A stretch of 64,000 nucleotides of DNA from Pseudomonas baetica (GTDB lineage Bacteria > Pseudomonadota > Gammaproteobacteria > Pseudomonadales > Pseudomonadaceae): the NCBI RefSeq assembly GCF_019733355.1, contig NZ_JAIHLQ010000006.1, positions 62,001 to 126,000 of the forward strand. The letters are read 5' to 3'. Under the pieces are notes generated by a model, which did not search any database, was not told the origin of the DNA, and saw only the letters and a list, made by a program, of their open reading frames with translations. Below, in pieces: positions 1-7,077 of the stretch; the stretch's first letter is position 1, and every line of letters begins with the position of its first letter. A program made the position numbers and the translations under genes.

Positions 1-260
1 CCGGTTCAACCCTGGCCATCACCCAAGAACGTGGGCAAGTCTCCTGCAAGACGTGCCTGCGCTCGCTGGAGAAGGCAGTACCTGCAACTTTGACTGAGAG
101 CGTGTCCGCTCCAGCACAGCAACCTCAACCTCAACCGCAGCGATCAGTGCCACGTGCCTCCCCGAAACTCACCGCTCGTGCATCCTGGGGAAATCGGCTG
201 GCTCAGATGCCGGGTCGCAACCGCATGCCGCGTGGTAGCGCTCAACAGGTGTACATCTGA
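1..260 (+). CDS. C-terminal part of a zinc-knuckle protein (5' truncated by window edge)
   Basis: An open frame (first full codon at base 3) runs in from the window edge and stops with TGA at 258-260, giving about 85 residues. It contains a CKTC knuckle near its start followed by a basic helix, then a Pro/Gln-rich stretch (repeated PQ) and an Arg-rich tail. The single CxxC could be half of a zinc site whose other half lies outside the window. The family is not recognised. Overlapping minus-strand frames look like shadows. Confidence 0.5.
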   Translation, partial: GSTLAITQERGQVSCKTCLRSLEKAVPATLTESVSAPAQQPQPQPQRSVPRASPKLTARASWGNRLAQMPGRNRMPRGSAQQVYI

Positions 261-391
261 CATCCCAATGCGGCGCTTTGAAAGGTGCCGTCCTTTGACT
301 CACCTCTAATTCCCTTTTGCCCCTTGAGAGCGTCTCTGCCCAGATTGGCGCTCTCAAGCCCACACCTCACAACGATTTGGCTCGCCTCTCA

Positions 392-721
392 TCATCCTAC
401 AAAAATGTGCACGACTAGCGCGGTTAATAAGGTCGAGGCGATCCAAGCCAATACACCAAGGATCCATGCGGGCGGGCCTTGCTTGAAAGGGTCCCAACCC
501 CAAGTCCAGAGTGCGACCATTGGAAGCCAATGCAGTCCTGCCTTCGGGACGTCGTGCATGTTCCCGCCGATCACAGCAGTAATTACGGCCAAAGCGAGGA
601 GGGTGGTCACCAACCACCTTGCGCCCCTAATGGTCCGCTCAAGTGGTGGCTCTACCAGTTCAACACCCAGCAGCTTCATACCGGCACTACCATGTAGATG
701 ACTGTGGCTTGTGTGGGCCAA
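392..721 (-). CDS. small membrane protein, unknown function
   Basis: 109 residues from a TTG start at 721, or 95 from the ATG at 679; neither has a strong ribosome-binding site. Two hydrophobic segments are visible, around residues 36-53 (WLVTTLLALAVITAVIGG) and near the C-terminus (ILGVLAWIASTLLTALVVHIF), with a Trp-rich loop between. It is probably an inner-membrane protein. A plus-strand frame covers the same bases but has less protein-like composition. Confidence 0.5.
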   Translation of the reverse strand: MAHTSHSHLHGSAGMKLLGVELVEPPLERTIRGARWLVTTLLALAVITAVIGGNMHDVPKAGLHWLPMVALWTWGWDPFKQGPPAWILGVLAWIASTLLTALVVHIFVG

Positions 722-837
722 GTGTTAGGCTGATTCAGAATTGTGCCTTGCAATCTCATGGAAGGTCTCTATCACGATGTGAGCCCATTTATAGGCTAGA
801 CATCGCTCAGCGCCAAACCAAAATGACAGGCTCGAAT

Positions 838-1020
838 TTACGCTGATCGCAGAATATGCGGGGGACCTGCGACGGAATGGAAGCCCTCCAGATACTCAGC
901 ATGCTGCCGGGTGCCTGCCTTCAGGTTTTTGAGCGCCGATTCCTGAAGGCTGAGGCCGTCTACCCTGGCCCGCTGGCCTTCGCGGTAGGCCAACGATTTT
1001 CTATCTTGGGATCTGATCAT
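838..1020 (-). CDS. small basic protein resembling ribosome modulation factor
   Basis: 60 residues. The centre (AYREGQRARVDGLS, then an Arg, then EYLEGF) follows the layout of ribosome modulation factor, in which an AxxxGxxAGxxG helix is followed by an R..W..GW segment. RMF dimerises 70S ribosomes in stationary phase. The match is weak: the CP motif of RMF is missing and Trp is replaced by Tyr. It may instead be an unrelated small nucleic-acid-binding protein. Confidence 0.4.
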   Translation of the reverse strand: MIRSQDRKSLAYREGQRARVDGLSLQESALKNLKAGTRQHAEYLEGFHSVAGPPHILRSA

Positions 1021-1096
1021 GATTGACTGCTGTGTTCGGCTCTACTTTCTAGACGAAGAAGTATCGGCAGGATTTATGTCAATTTGAGGGCCGCAC

Positions 1097-1615
1097 TCAT
1101 GTATACCGCCGATGGGGGTGGCCCGCGTTGATCTCGGCTACTATTTTCGACCTGACGCTATTGAGTGCCAGCCCAAGTATGTTCGAGCCGCGCCAGTTGC
1201 GCCGGTCCAGGATGCGTGGATTGGACTCCCAGAGTTTTACGCCATAAACCCCATCGCTCCCGCTTGCCTCAACAAACTCAAGATCACCTGTGTTGATCAT
1301 TTCGAGTTTGAGATCCTCATGCTGAGTGAACTTGGCATACAGAGCATGAAGAAGGATTGCTTCCCGCCTCTCAACCCAAACAGCCTCGACGAAACCATCG
1401 ACCTTGCGCCCAATAGCTTTCTGTTCAGCGGGATCATGGGTAGCCATGATTTCCGCAGCGCGGACTTCATCTCCAAAGAGGCGGGCCTTCGCGAACATGA
1501 GCATCTGTTCGACGCAATTGAAGATAATCCCCTTGACCGTGAACGGGCGCAGGTACCAGTTGCTGTATATCTCGCTCTTGTGGTGGAAGAGCAGGAACCC
1601 ATTAGCAACCTTCAT
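1097..1615 (-). CDS. NADAR domain protein (YbiA-like)
   Basis: 172 residues from the ATG at 1615, which has GAGGTTT upstream; a TTG two codons earlier is less likely. The NADAR family signature is clear: SNWYLRPF near residue 20, the EQMLMFAKARLF helix, a GRKVDGF segment, WxxRREAIL, KFTQ, VEASGSDGVYG and GSNILGLALNSVR. NADAR proteins are N-glycosidases acting on ADP-ribosylated or riboflavin-pathway substrates, and some reverse guanine ADP-ribosylation made by DarT-type toxins. No DarT-like gene is adjacent, so here it would act as an orphan. Function is inferred from the family. Confidence 0.85.
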   Translation of the reverse strand: MKVANGFLLFHHKSEIYSNWYLRPFTVKGIIFNCVEQMLMFAKARLFGDEVRAAEIMATHDPAEQKAIGRKVDGFVEAVWVERREAILLHALYAKFTQHEDLKLEMINTGDLEFVEASGSDGVYGVKLWESNPRILDRRNWRGSNILGLALNSVRSKIVAEINAGHPHRRYT

Positions 1616-1832
1616 GGCCAAACCTCGGACAGCAATAGCTCCACAAACGTTGCCTCACCACTGAAACTACACGAAGCGAACTGACCGAGACTCCACCCAA
1701 GCGCCCGCACATCAGCCAAGCAGTCTAGGGTTTCTGTGGGCGTTAGTGTGAATGAGATAGTCACAGTCATCTGCAAGGGCCTTTGGCGAGGGTGTTTGGG
1801 CCAACCTAGGTTGGCCCCGTGATCTGCAAGCG

Positions 1833-2423
1833 TTAAGCCGCAGCGTTCTCAGATTTGTGCCCGAGGCTTGCTTGGAAGGATCGCAATGCAAACAAACGGT
1901 CTGCATAGGCGGACAGATCACGGAATGTTTTGAGGCTAAGCCCCGCTTGTTTTGCCGCCCAAAGCCAAGGACCAATTGTGACGTCCATTACGCTGATTTC
2001 ATTGCTCGCGAAGTAGGCGTACCCCTGAACCATGCTATCCATTTGTTGCAGGTACTTACGCATGCTTGTCTGTGCGGCAGCGTCACCTTCTTTGGCAGCT
2101 TCCAACAGGGGGAACAGTTGCTTATGAAAGGAGCGGACCTGCTTGCGGTAGATGGCACGACTAGCGGTGTTGGCAGGGAGCAGTGGGGGCTGGGGGTGTT
2201 GCTCGTCGATGTACTCGATGATGATGTCGAGTTCGCCGGTTGTCACGTTCCGATCACTGAGCGCCGGGGACTCAACGACATCGACTGAAAGCGCCAGATC
2301 GGCATGCTGGGCCATGTCCAGCTCGATGTATTCCAGACCTTTGACTTCGGCTGCAAAGCGGACGATATGCGATTGTACGCAGCTAGCAGAAGTGAACAGT
2401 TTGGTAGTTGAGGAAATGGACAT
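1833..2423 (-). CDS. SspA/glutathione-S-transferase-like protein
   Basis: 196 residues. The start is set at the ATG at 2423 because a promoter element lies at 2450-2485; upstream in-frame codons overlap it. An N-terminal thioredoxin-like half (KLFTSASCVQSHIVRFAAEVKG) is followed by the LDIIIEYIDEQHPQPPLLP segment and an all-helical C-terminal half ending YADRLFALRSFQASL. This layout matches stringent starvation protein A more closely than ordinary GSTs. SspA binds sigma70 RNA polymerase and redirects it, for example to phage P1 late promoters. A plasmid copy could therefore act on transcription; that role is inference. Confidence 0.75.
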   Translation of the reverse strand: MSISSTTKLFTSASCVQSHIVRFAAEVKGLEYIELDMAQHADLALSVDVVESPALSDRNVTTGELDIIIEYIDEQHPQPPLLPANTASRAIYRKQVRSFHKQLFPLLEAAKEGDAAAQTSMRKYLQQMDSMVQGYAYFASNEISVMDVTIGPWLWAAKQAGLSLKTFRDLSAYADRLFALRSFQASLGHKSENAAA

Positions 2424-2449
2424 TTGTGTAGCTCCGGATTGCTTGGCTG

Positions 2450-2485
2450 ATGGGTGTATATTAAAAGCTCTTGTTTGTGCCACCA
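2450..2485 (-). promoter_or_regulatory. TTCTGGCAC-type promoter (TGGTGGCAC variant) for the SspA-like gene
   Basis: TGGTGGCACA block at 2485-2476, -10-like AATATA at the usual distance, CCCATC initiator with +1 near 2450. Leader about 27 nt to the ATG at 2423. Confidence 0.6.
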
Positions 2486-2591
2486 GCTACCGAGCCAGGA
2501 ATTATTGACTTTCGCATACCCGATCTTGGGGAATGAATGTGGACCAACCCGGCTATCGGCCAGGTCGGTAAGTTGACTTGATTATGACGCT

Positions 2592-3389
2592 TTAGGCTGC
2601 CGTTTTTACGAGCGGCGGGGCCAAGTACACACCTTGGATTGCGCTTTCACGTTCCGATGTGGTCAACGACCACCCAAGGGTTTTTGCAATTGCATCAACT
2701 CCCTGTTCTGCCTGTTCGATTGTCGCGTAGTAGGTATGGATTCCAGCTGGGCCACGGGCCGTTTCCGCGATGTGTGCCACACGTTGCTTGCTCTGTGCTT
2801 TAGTCACGACCAGCACCAGTGCCGACAATGACGTGTGAGGGTAATCCCCGCTGATTTCGCTAGCCACAGAGAAGGCGTCACGATCATTCAGATTTGATCC
2901 CATTCTGGCTGCGCGTGCCATTGCGCATTGCTCTTCGGAGATGAAGTCCAGAGGCGTTGCCGATTCAATTCCTGCCTCGGGGCTCGGATACACAGGCACA
3001 CCGGAGTGCCAGCCATGGAAGCGGAGCTGCATCATGAAAACACCCCACTCTCGAACCGTCAGCTGTTTAGGCATCTTGGAATGCTCAGGCTTGAAGCGTT
3101 CGTAAAAAGCGTTGTCCAGGATTTGAAGCATCATTCGAACTGCACGGTTGCACACCTGGTGATCACAAGAGTCACTAGCGTTGCCTACGGGCGTATCCGC
3201 GAATGCCTTCTCCTTGGCTGCAACAGGTAGGAGAAGGCGCAGCAGTTCAAAGGAGTATTCCAGGTACAGTTGATTGCGTGCCGGACTGAAAGGTTTGCTC
3301 GCGATCTCCCCGGCGATGTGAGGCGCCCGGATGTCTGAAAGCAGCTTCACCAGCGACTCAACTGTAAATTTTGGGGTCTGGGAGATCAT
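2592..3389 (-). CDS. hypothetical protein, 265 aa
   Basis: No family recognised. Soluble and mixed alpha/beta in appearance, without signal peptide or membrane segment. A central Cys-containing stretch (SCDHQVCNRAVRMM) and a Trp/His-rich segment (LRFHGWHSGVPVYP) stand out. The C-terminal 70 residues (TYYATIEQAEQGVDAIAKTLGW) look like a separate small domain. The start at 3389 fits the promoter at 3415-3450 with a 26-nt leader. Probably monocistronic. Confidence 0.75.
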   Translation of the reverse strand: MISQTPKFTVESLVKLLSDIRAPHIAGEIASKPFSPARNQLYLEYSFELLRLLLPVAAKEKAFADTPVGNASDSCDHQVCNRAVRMMLQILDNAFYERFKPEHSKMPKQLTVREWGVFMMQLRFHGWHSGVPVYPSPEAGIESATPLDFISEEQCAMARAARMGSNLNDRDAFSVASEISGDYPHTSLSALVLVVTKAQSKQRVAHIAETARGPAGIHTYYATIEQAEQGVDAIAKTLGWSLTTSERESAIQGVYLAPPLVKTAA

Positions 3390-3414
3390 GAGGTTTGTCC
3401 TTGCTTATTTAAGA

Positions 3415-3450
3415 TGAGGCCAGTTTCAGCCTGTTTTGGCTGTGCCAGAA
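3415..3450 (-). promoter_or_regulatory. TTCTGGCAC-type promoter
   Basis: Exact TTCTGGCACA at 3450-3441, AAACTG at positions 25-30, CTCATC at 33-38, +1 near 3415. Serves the gene starting at 3389. Confidence 0.75.
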
Positions 3451-3576
3451 GCAACGGCGACACTCATTTTTGACCCTCAAATAAAGTGCCGGCAGCGCCT
3501 TGATCTCCCAAGGCGGGGACTCAATTATGGCGCTGCTGACCCATGAATCCGCAGTACGGCAGTTCGCTCGATATGA

Positions 3577-3903
3577 TCAGGAATTACTCAGGACAACGAT
3601 GAAGTGATTCCCGCTGAAAGGACCTTCCCCGATTGCAACCCTGAGCATATCTACCACGTGCCCCCACCCGGGCATGTCACTATCGGAGCCCTCACCGGTC
3701 ATCGATGGGTCGACGAAGATTGCTACGTCAGCAATGTCGCCTTCGCTGACCGGGCCTTGCCGGGAATGCCAAGTCATCGCCTGAGAGTTATTGAGCCAGC
3801 TGATGAATTCCGGCTGTGCGAACAACTCTGGTACGGACAGCTTGATGCCCGTGATAGTGCTGGGAACAGCGGATGCAATTGCGTGGCGGATTTGAGCGGA
3901 CAT
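3577..3903 (-). CDS. hypothetical protein, 108 aa
   Basis: Start at 3903 chosen for the AGAGGTTCGTCC site directly upstream; the open frame extends further but without a ribosome site. Acidic, Gly/Asp-rich centre (SMTGEGSDSDMPGWG) and a C-terminal strand-rich end (NHFIVVLSNS). Not recognised. It lies 75 bases downstream of the 3979-4296 gene on the same strand and may be co-transcribed from the promoter at 4321-4356. Confidence 0.65.
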   Translation of the reverse strand: MSAQIRHAIASAVPSTITGIKLSVPELFAQPEFISWLNNSQAMTWHSRQGPVSEGDIADVAIFVDPSMTGEGSDSDMPGWGHVVDMLRVAIGEGPFSGNHFIVVLSNS

Positions 3904-3978
3904 GGACGAACCTCTTATTAAGTCGGATTGGGTGGTAGCTATGGCTTGCATGGGAAGCCAGCAGTTACTGATGGGTGA

Positions 3979-4296
3979 TCACCAGCTGTAAGTTGGAAGT
4001 TCGTCGACCGCATCAACAGCCTGGTCAAGCTGCACCCATGTCCCGCTCCAGGTTTGGCCGCTAGCTGAGCAGGGGAGATCTTTCGTTTTCAGCCATGCAG
4101 CGATGTCCTGGAGGCACTTAGGGATTTCCTCCCCCTCGGCAACCTTGTTCTCGATGCTTTTCAGGGAGATGAAGAAGCCGTACGGCCACGCTGCGCAGGG
4201 AACCCAGACGTTCTCATTGCCCAAGGCTGTGAGCGTCGCTGCAACCTCTTGAGTCAGGTGGCTGGTGCTGATTACAGGAAGGGAGATCAACTCCAT
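3979..4296 (-). CDS. DUF5983-like small protein, 105 aa
   Basis: Start set at the ATG at 4296 (GAGGTATGCCCC upstream), because the longer open frame would run through the promoter block at 4347-4356. The LPVISTSHLTQEVAATL start resembles the STAHL(T) opening of DUF5983 proteins, which are common beside toxin-antitoxin and antirestriction genes on mobile elements. The assignment is tentative. Trp-rich C-terminal half (QTWSGTWVQLDQ). Confidence 0.65.
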   Translation of the reverse strand: MELISLPVISTSHLTQEVAATLTALGNENVWVPCAAWPYGFFISLKSIENKVAEGEEIPKCLQDIAAWLKTKDLPCSASGQTWSGTWVQLDQAVDAVDELPTYSW

Positions 4297-4320
4297 GGGG
4301 CATACCTCATCGCTTGATTG

Positions 4321-4356
4321 ATGAGCCATATTCAGGACGAAATCGGTGTGCCAGAA
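4321..4356 (-). promoter_or_regulatory. TTCTGGCAC-type promoter
   Basis: Exact TTCTGGCACA at 4356-4347, AATATG at 25-30, CTCATC initiator with +1 near 4322. Leader about 25 nt to 4296. Confidence 0.75.
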
Positions 4357-4584
4357 CCCCATAATCGCTAGATTAACCGCGCATATTCATTCCCTCGGGC
4401 AGGGCTTGTAATGGTTTCCCTGCCGTGTGCCTATCGACCAAGCCCTCGTGTAAGGTCGGGGCTGGAATCGGGTGTCATAAGCCAAAAGGTAGGCCTACTT
4501 TTTGGCGAGGGGAGGGCACCTTGTTATATTGCCGCGAGACCGAGAGGCCGGGACCTGCCCCGCAGGATCATTTACCTATTGAGT

Positions 4585-5286
4585 ATGCAAATGCCAATCT
4601 CACTTTTTGACAGCGCGCCGCCGCCCCGGGATGTTACCCATCAGGTCCTGCAAATGGTCGTGTCCAATCTGACGGAACTGAGCATGCTGGCGGTGCCGCC
4701 TAGCAACCACCTCTATGAGATCTACAAGTGGGCTGTCCCTGCTGAGGTGAATCTCTACATTGATCGAATTGGGCAGGTGCCGATCGCTCCTGTTGAGTTG
4801 CTTGTGGCATTCGATGAAGAAACCCCGGGGCATGTCCTGGGGTTTCTGATGTACTTGCCTGTACCGACACATTCCGATGCTTGTGGTGTTACCTACATGG
4901 CTGTGCAAAAGACGCACCGAGGGCGCGGGATCGGTTCGGCAATGATGAAGAAGGCAATCGAACGGTACCCGCACGTCGAGCTGACCTGCCCGGTAGCAAA
5001 GGTTGGCTTCTACGAGCGACTAGGGTTCCAAGTGCTTGATACCCACAACACCCAGGTGGTCATGAACACGAGGAGCGCCAGCACTGAGGGTCAGATGGCG
5101 ATTGTGGATGTGGAACCGATTTACCGCTCCAGCCAGGCCCTTGAAATCAGAGACAGGCTTTTAGCGCGCTGGGGCCGGAAGGAGATGGTGAATGCTGAAT
5201 CTCAATTGAACCGGCACGTAGCCCAGCTTCAACGGCAGGCCGTCGCGTTTGTCGGGGGCAGGCTGGGTAGTGGAGTGAAGGCCTAG
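4585..5286 (+). CDS. GNAT-family N-acetyltransferase with C-terminal extension
   Basis: 233 residues from the ATG at 4585. The acetyl-CoA binding motif A is visible as HRGRGIGSAMMKKAIE around residues 112-127, preceded by a beta strand (GVTYMAVQKT). Next comes KVGFYERLGFQV, the usual GNAT motif B region with its catalytic-type Tyr. A roughly 70-residue helical tail after the GNAT fold is unusual. Substrate unknown. It is a lone plus-strand gene between minus-strand neighbours, with no TTCTGGCAC promoter upstream. Confidence 0.8.
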   Translation: MQMPISLFDSAPPPRDVTHQVLQMVVSNLTELSMLAVPPSNHLYEIYKWAVPAEVNLYIDRIGQVPIAPVELLVAFDEETPGHVLGFLMYLPVPTHSDACGVTYMAVQKTHRGRGIGSAMMKKAIERYPHVELTCPVAKVGFYERLGFQVLDTHNTQVVMNTRSASTEGQMAIVDVEPIYRSSQALEIRDRLLARWGRKEMVNAESQLNRHVAQLQRQAVAFVGGRLGSGVKA

Positions 5287-5296
5287 CCTCAACGCT

Positions 5297-5578
5297 CTAT
5301 CGGGCCGCCAAAACGAGACCCAGCGAATCGATTCGCTGATGTGCCTCTTCCACGGAATCGCAACAATCAATCCAGAAGTCAGGATCTGCTAGGACTGATA
5401 TGGCGATCGGTGGAACATCCGGGGACGCTTCAGTCTGAGGGCCTACAATGACTTGGGCGCCGCTGCGTAAATAGTTGGCCATGTCTGTGCGGGTTTCTGG
5501 AAACACCTTCAGGACGTGTGCATGCTGTGCTGGGGATAGCCCTGTAAGATCAGGCGGGGACGATAGAAGCTGTTTCAT
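5297..5578 (-). CDS. hypothetical protein, 93 aa
   Basis: No family recognised. An N-terminal helical portion (LSPAQHAHVLKVFPETRTDMANYL) is followed by a beta-rich segment and a short helix (CCDSVEEAHQRIDSLGL). It ends 10 bases from the converging GNAT gene and begins 59 bases after the 5638-5958 gene, so it could be the second gene of that unit. Confidence 0.6.
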   Translation of the reverse strand: MKQLLSSPPDLTGLSPAQHAHVLKVFPETRTDMANYLRSGAQVIVGPQTEASPDVPPIAISVLADPDFWIDCCDSVEEAHQRIDSLGLVLAAR

Positions 5579-5637
5579 TCTATTGGGTTCTCATTGGCAG
5601 GGTTGACCGTCTTGCAACCGGGTGAATGGTAACCAGA

Positions 5638-5958
5638 TTACCGGAACTCAGCGCACTGGCGGTCGGCTTCAGTTTGAGCAAGGCCTTCAGCTGCTTTGCC
5701 GGCCTCAACAAGGTCCGTGTACATTTCCTCAGTGTATCCCGATTGCGCCATCTCACCGTTGGACCAGCCGGCATTGAAGCCTGCGTCGCACTTGGAAACA
5801 AGAACAATCCCCCATACCTGTTCGCTATCGTCCTTCTCGTCGGACGCATAGTGCGGACCTGATGAAACCAGCCCCTCGATCTCGTTGGACCAATAGAACT
5901 CTACCTGAGGCATGTCACGGCCGAGCAGGGTGAAGGGGATGAGCGGTGCGCTAGACAT
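5638..5958 (-). CDS. hypothetical protein, 106 aa
   Basis: Start at 5958 has GGAGAATCAAA directly upstream and agrees with the promoter at 5983-6018. Rich in Gly, Ser and acidic residues, with a C-terminal helix (YTDLVEAGKAAEGLAQTEAD). Not recognised. Confidence 0.7.
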   Translation of the reverse strand: MSSAPLIPFTLLGRDMPQVEFYWSNEIEGLVSSGPHYASDEKDDSEQVWGIVLVSKCDAGFNAGWSNGEMAQSGYTEEMYTDLVEAGKAAEGLAQTEADRQCAEFR

Positions 5959-5982
5959 TTTGATTCTCCGCAGATGCTTGGA

Positions 5983-6018
5983 TGGAGTAAGCATGAGAGC
6001 TGTTGCTGCGTGACACCA
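5983..6018 (-). promoter_or_regulatory. TTCTGGCAC-type promoter (TGGTGTCAC variant)
   Basis: TGGTGTCACG at 6018-6009; A and T fall at positions 25 and 29; CCATC initiator has its A at position 36 (5983). Leader 25 nt to 5958. The block is divergent but the geometry is exact. Confidence 0.5.
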
Positions 6019-6246
6019 TCACTCGCATAACTCTGGGCGCAGTCGTAGATCCACTAACTCTCCGAGGGTCAGCTCCCCGGCTAGGTACCGATTCAGTTCA
6101 GGCAATGGTTCGGACCCGACGCCAACACCGCTGAGTTCTTCTCGAAGCCTCAATTGGCGAAAAGCCAGTGCCCGGGATCGCTGCTCAGGGTTGAGGAGGG
6201 CGGTTCTAAGAGTGCGCTCAACTGTGTCGCGGTCAGTAATTGCCAT
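6019..6246 (-). CDS. VbhA-like small protein (possible antitoxin)
   Basis: 75 residues. The C-terminal ELNRYLAGELTLGELVDLRL segment resembles the closing helix of VbhA-type antitoxin domains (YxxGEIxxDEL), which block Fic AMP-transferases. Upstream Arg-rich helices (RTLRTALL, RSRALAFRQLRLREEL) are compatible. No Fic gene (HPFxxGNGR) is adjacent, so a toxin-antitoxin role is not supported by context. Its ATG overlaps the stop of the small gene at 6246-6383. Confidence 0.55.
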   Translation of the reverse strand: MAITDRDTVERTLRTALLNPEQRSRALAFRQLRLREELSGVGVGSEPLPELNRYLAGELTLGELVDLRLRPELCE

Positions 6247-6383
6247 TAGTGAGCCTCAATGGGTGTGGACTTGGCCAGGCTTTCATCATCTGCATGGTCG
6301 ACAGTGAGGCTAACCCATGCACCCTGCATTCGATACCCAACAAGAGGTTCAACAGCGTCTACTCGTAGCTGGCGGAAAATCAT
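6246..6383 (-). CDS. small hypothetical protein, 45 aa
   Basis: ATG at 6383, stop TAA at 6246-6248. The stop overlaps the next ATG as TAATG, which implies translational coupling to the VbhA-like gene. The peptide has a beta-rich start (MIFRQLRVDAVEPLVGY) and an acidic tail. Not recognised. Confidence 0.5.
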   Translation of the reverse strand: MIFRQLRVDAVEPLVGYRMQGAWVSLTVDHADDESLAKSTPIEAH

Positions 6384-6391
6384 CGACGGGC

Positions 6392-6427
6392 TGTTGGCAC
6401 GGTTTTAAGTGACCGAAGATTACTGCG
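6392..6427 (+). promoter_or_regulatory. possible TTCTGGCAC-type promoter (TGTTGGCAC variant)
   Basis: TGTTGGCACG at 6392-6401 with GAAGAT in the -10 position. No clear CATC initiator. Leader about 47 nt to the gene at 6474. Confidence 0.35.
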
Positions 6428-6473
6428 TTGAGAAGATGCCCATCCTGGGCAGCGAATGTTGATAGAGGATCGT

Positions 6474-6776
6474 ATGGCCGATACACGCAAGATGACTAAG
6501 GCTCAGAAATTCGTAGCTGACATGATCAAGCACCGTGGCTTGGAGTTTGTTCAACTGGACATGCAGGTCGAGGTAGATGGTGACATCGGAACAATCATCG
6601 GAATGAACGACAGCGCGAACCTCAACGTACGATTCTCAAATCAGCTAAAGTACGGGAAGCAAGTCCACAACTGCCATCCATGCTGGAAAGTGAAATACTA
6701 TAGTGCTGAGGGGAAGTGCATCGCTCATTTTGATGGTGATAAGTGTGTATTCCGCCCCGCTCAGACTGTTGAATGA
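6474..6776 (+). CDS. hypothetical protein with NCHPCW motif, 100 aa
   Basis: Start at 6474 after AGAGGATCGT. A basic helix (KMTKAQKFVADMIKHRG) leads into a small beta-barrel-like segment (VEVDGDIGTIIGMNDSANLNV) and then NCHPCWKVKYY. This layout recurs in phage and plasmid proteins that resemble KOW/SH3 folds and may bind nucleic acid. Function unknown. Confidence 0.7.
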   Translation: MADTRKMTKAQKFVADMIKHRGLEFVQLDMQVEVDGDIGTIIGMNDSANLNVRFSNQLKYGKQVHNCHPCWKVKYYSAEGKCIAHFDGDKCVFRPAQTVE

Positions 6777-6828
6777 ATTTTTACATACAGCGGCCAATTA
6801 CACGCACTACTTAATCAAAGGCAAAAGA

Positions 6829-7026
6829 ATGCAGTCATCAGGCGAATCAGTATCAAAAATTACTATGTTCACAAAGGGCGCAGATGGGGTTTGGCTACCT
6901 GTAATCATGGACCCGATGGGTGATGCTGATAGGGAAAAGGAAATCGAGCAGTATCTCGAAATTCAACGAGTTGAACGCCAAACCCTGGAGAGCCAGGGCG
7001 AAAAGGTTCTAAGCTACAAATCATGA
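6829..7026 (+). CDS. hypothetical protein, 65 aa
   Basis: Start at 6829 (weak AGG-containing site). Beta-rich N-terminus (SKITMFTKGADGVWLPVIM) and a charged C-terminal helix (REKEIEQYLEIQRVERQTLE). It lies 52 bases after the previous gene and is likely co-transcribed. Not recognised. Confidence 0.65.
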   Translation: MQSSGESVSKITMFTKGADGVWLPVIMDPMGDADREKEIEQYLEIQRVERQTLESQGEKVLSYKS

Positions 7027-7077
7027 TCCGCCCTGTTCAAACCTGGAGAACAGTAAGATTTGACCAGCTTTGGGCGC

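Noticed and set aside
285..701. Plus-strand open frame of 138 codons
   Set aside because: Low-complexity Pro/Ser-rich translation opposite a more protein-like minus-strand membrane protein; no ribosome site.
4321..4362. Long N-terminal extension of the 3979-4296 gene
   Set aside because: The extended frame reads through the promoter block and start site; the ATG at 4296 has a ribosome site and correct leader length.
6019..6383. Fic/VbhA toxin-antitoxin pair
   Set aside because: No Fic motif (HPFxxGNGR) is encoded by adjacent genes; only the antitoxin-like small protein is present.
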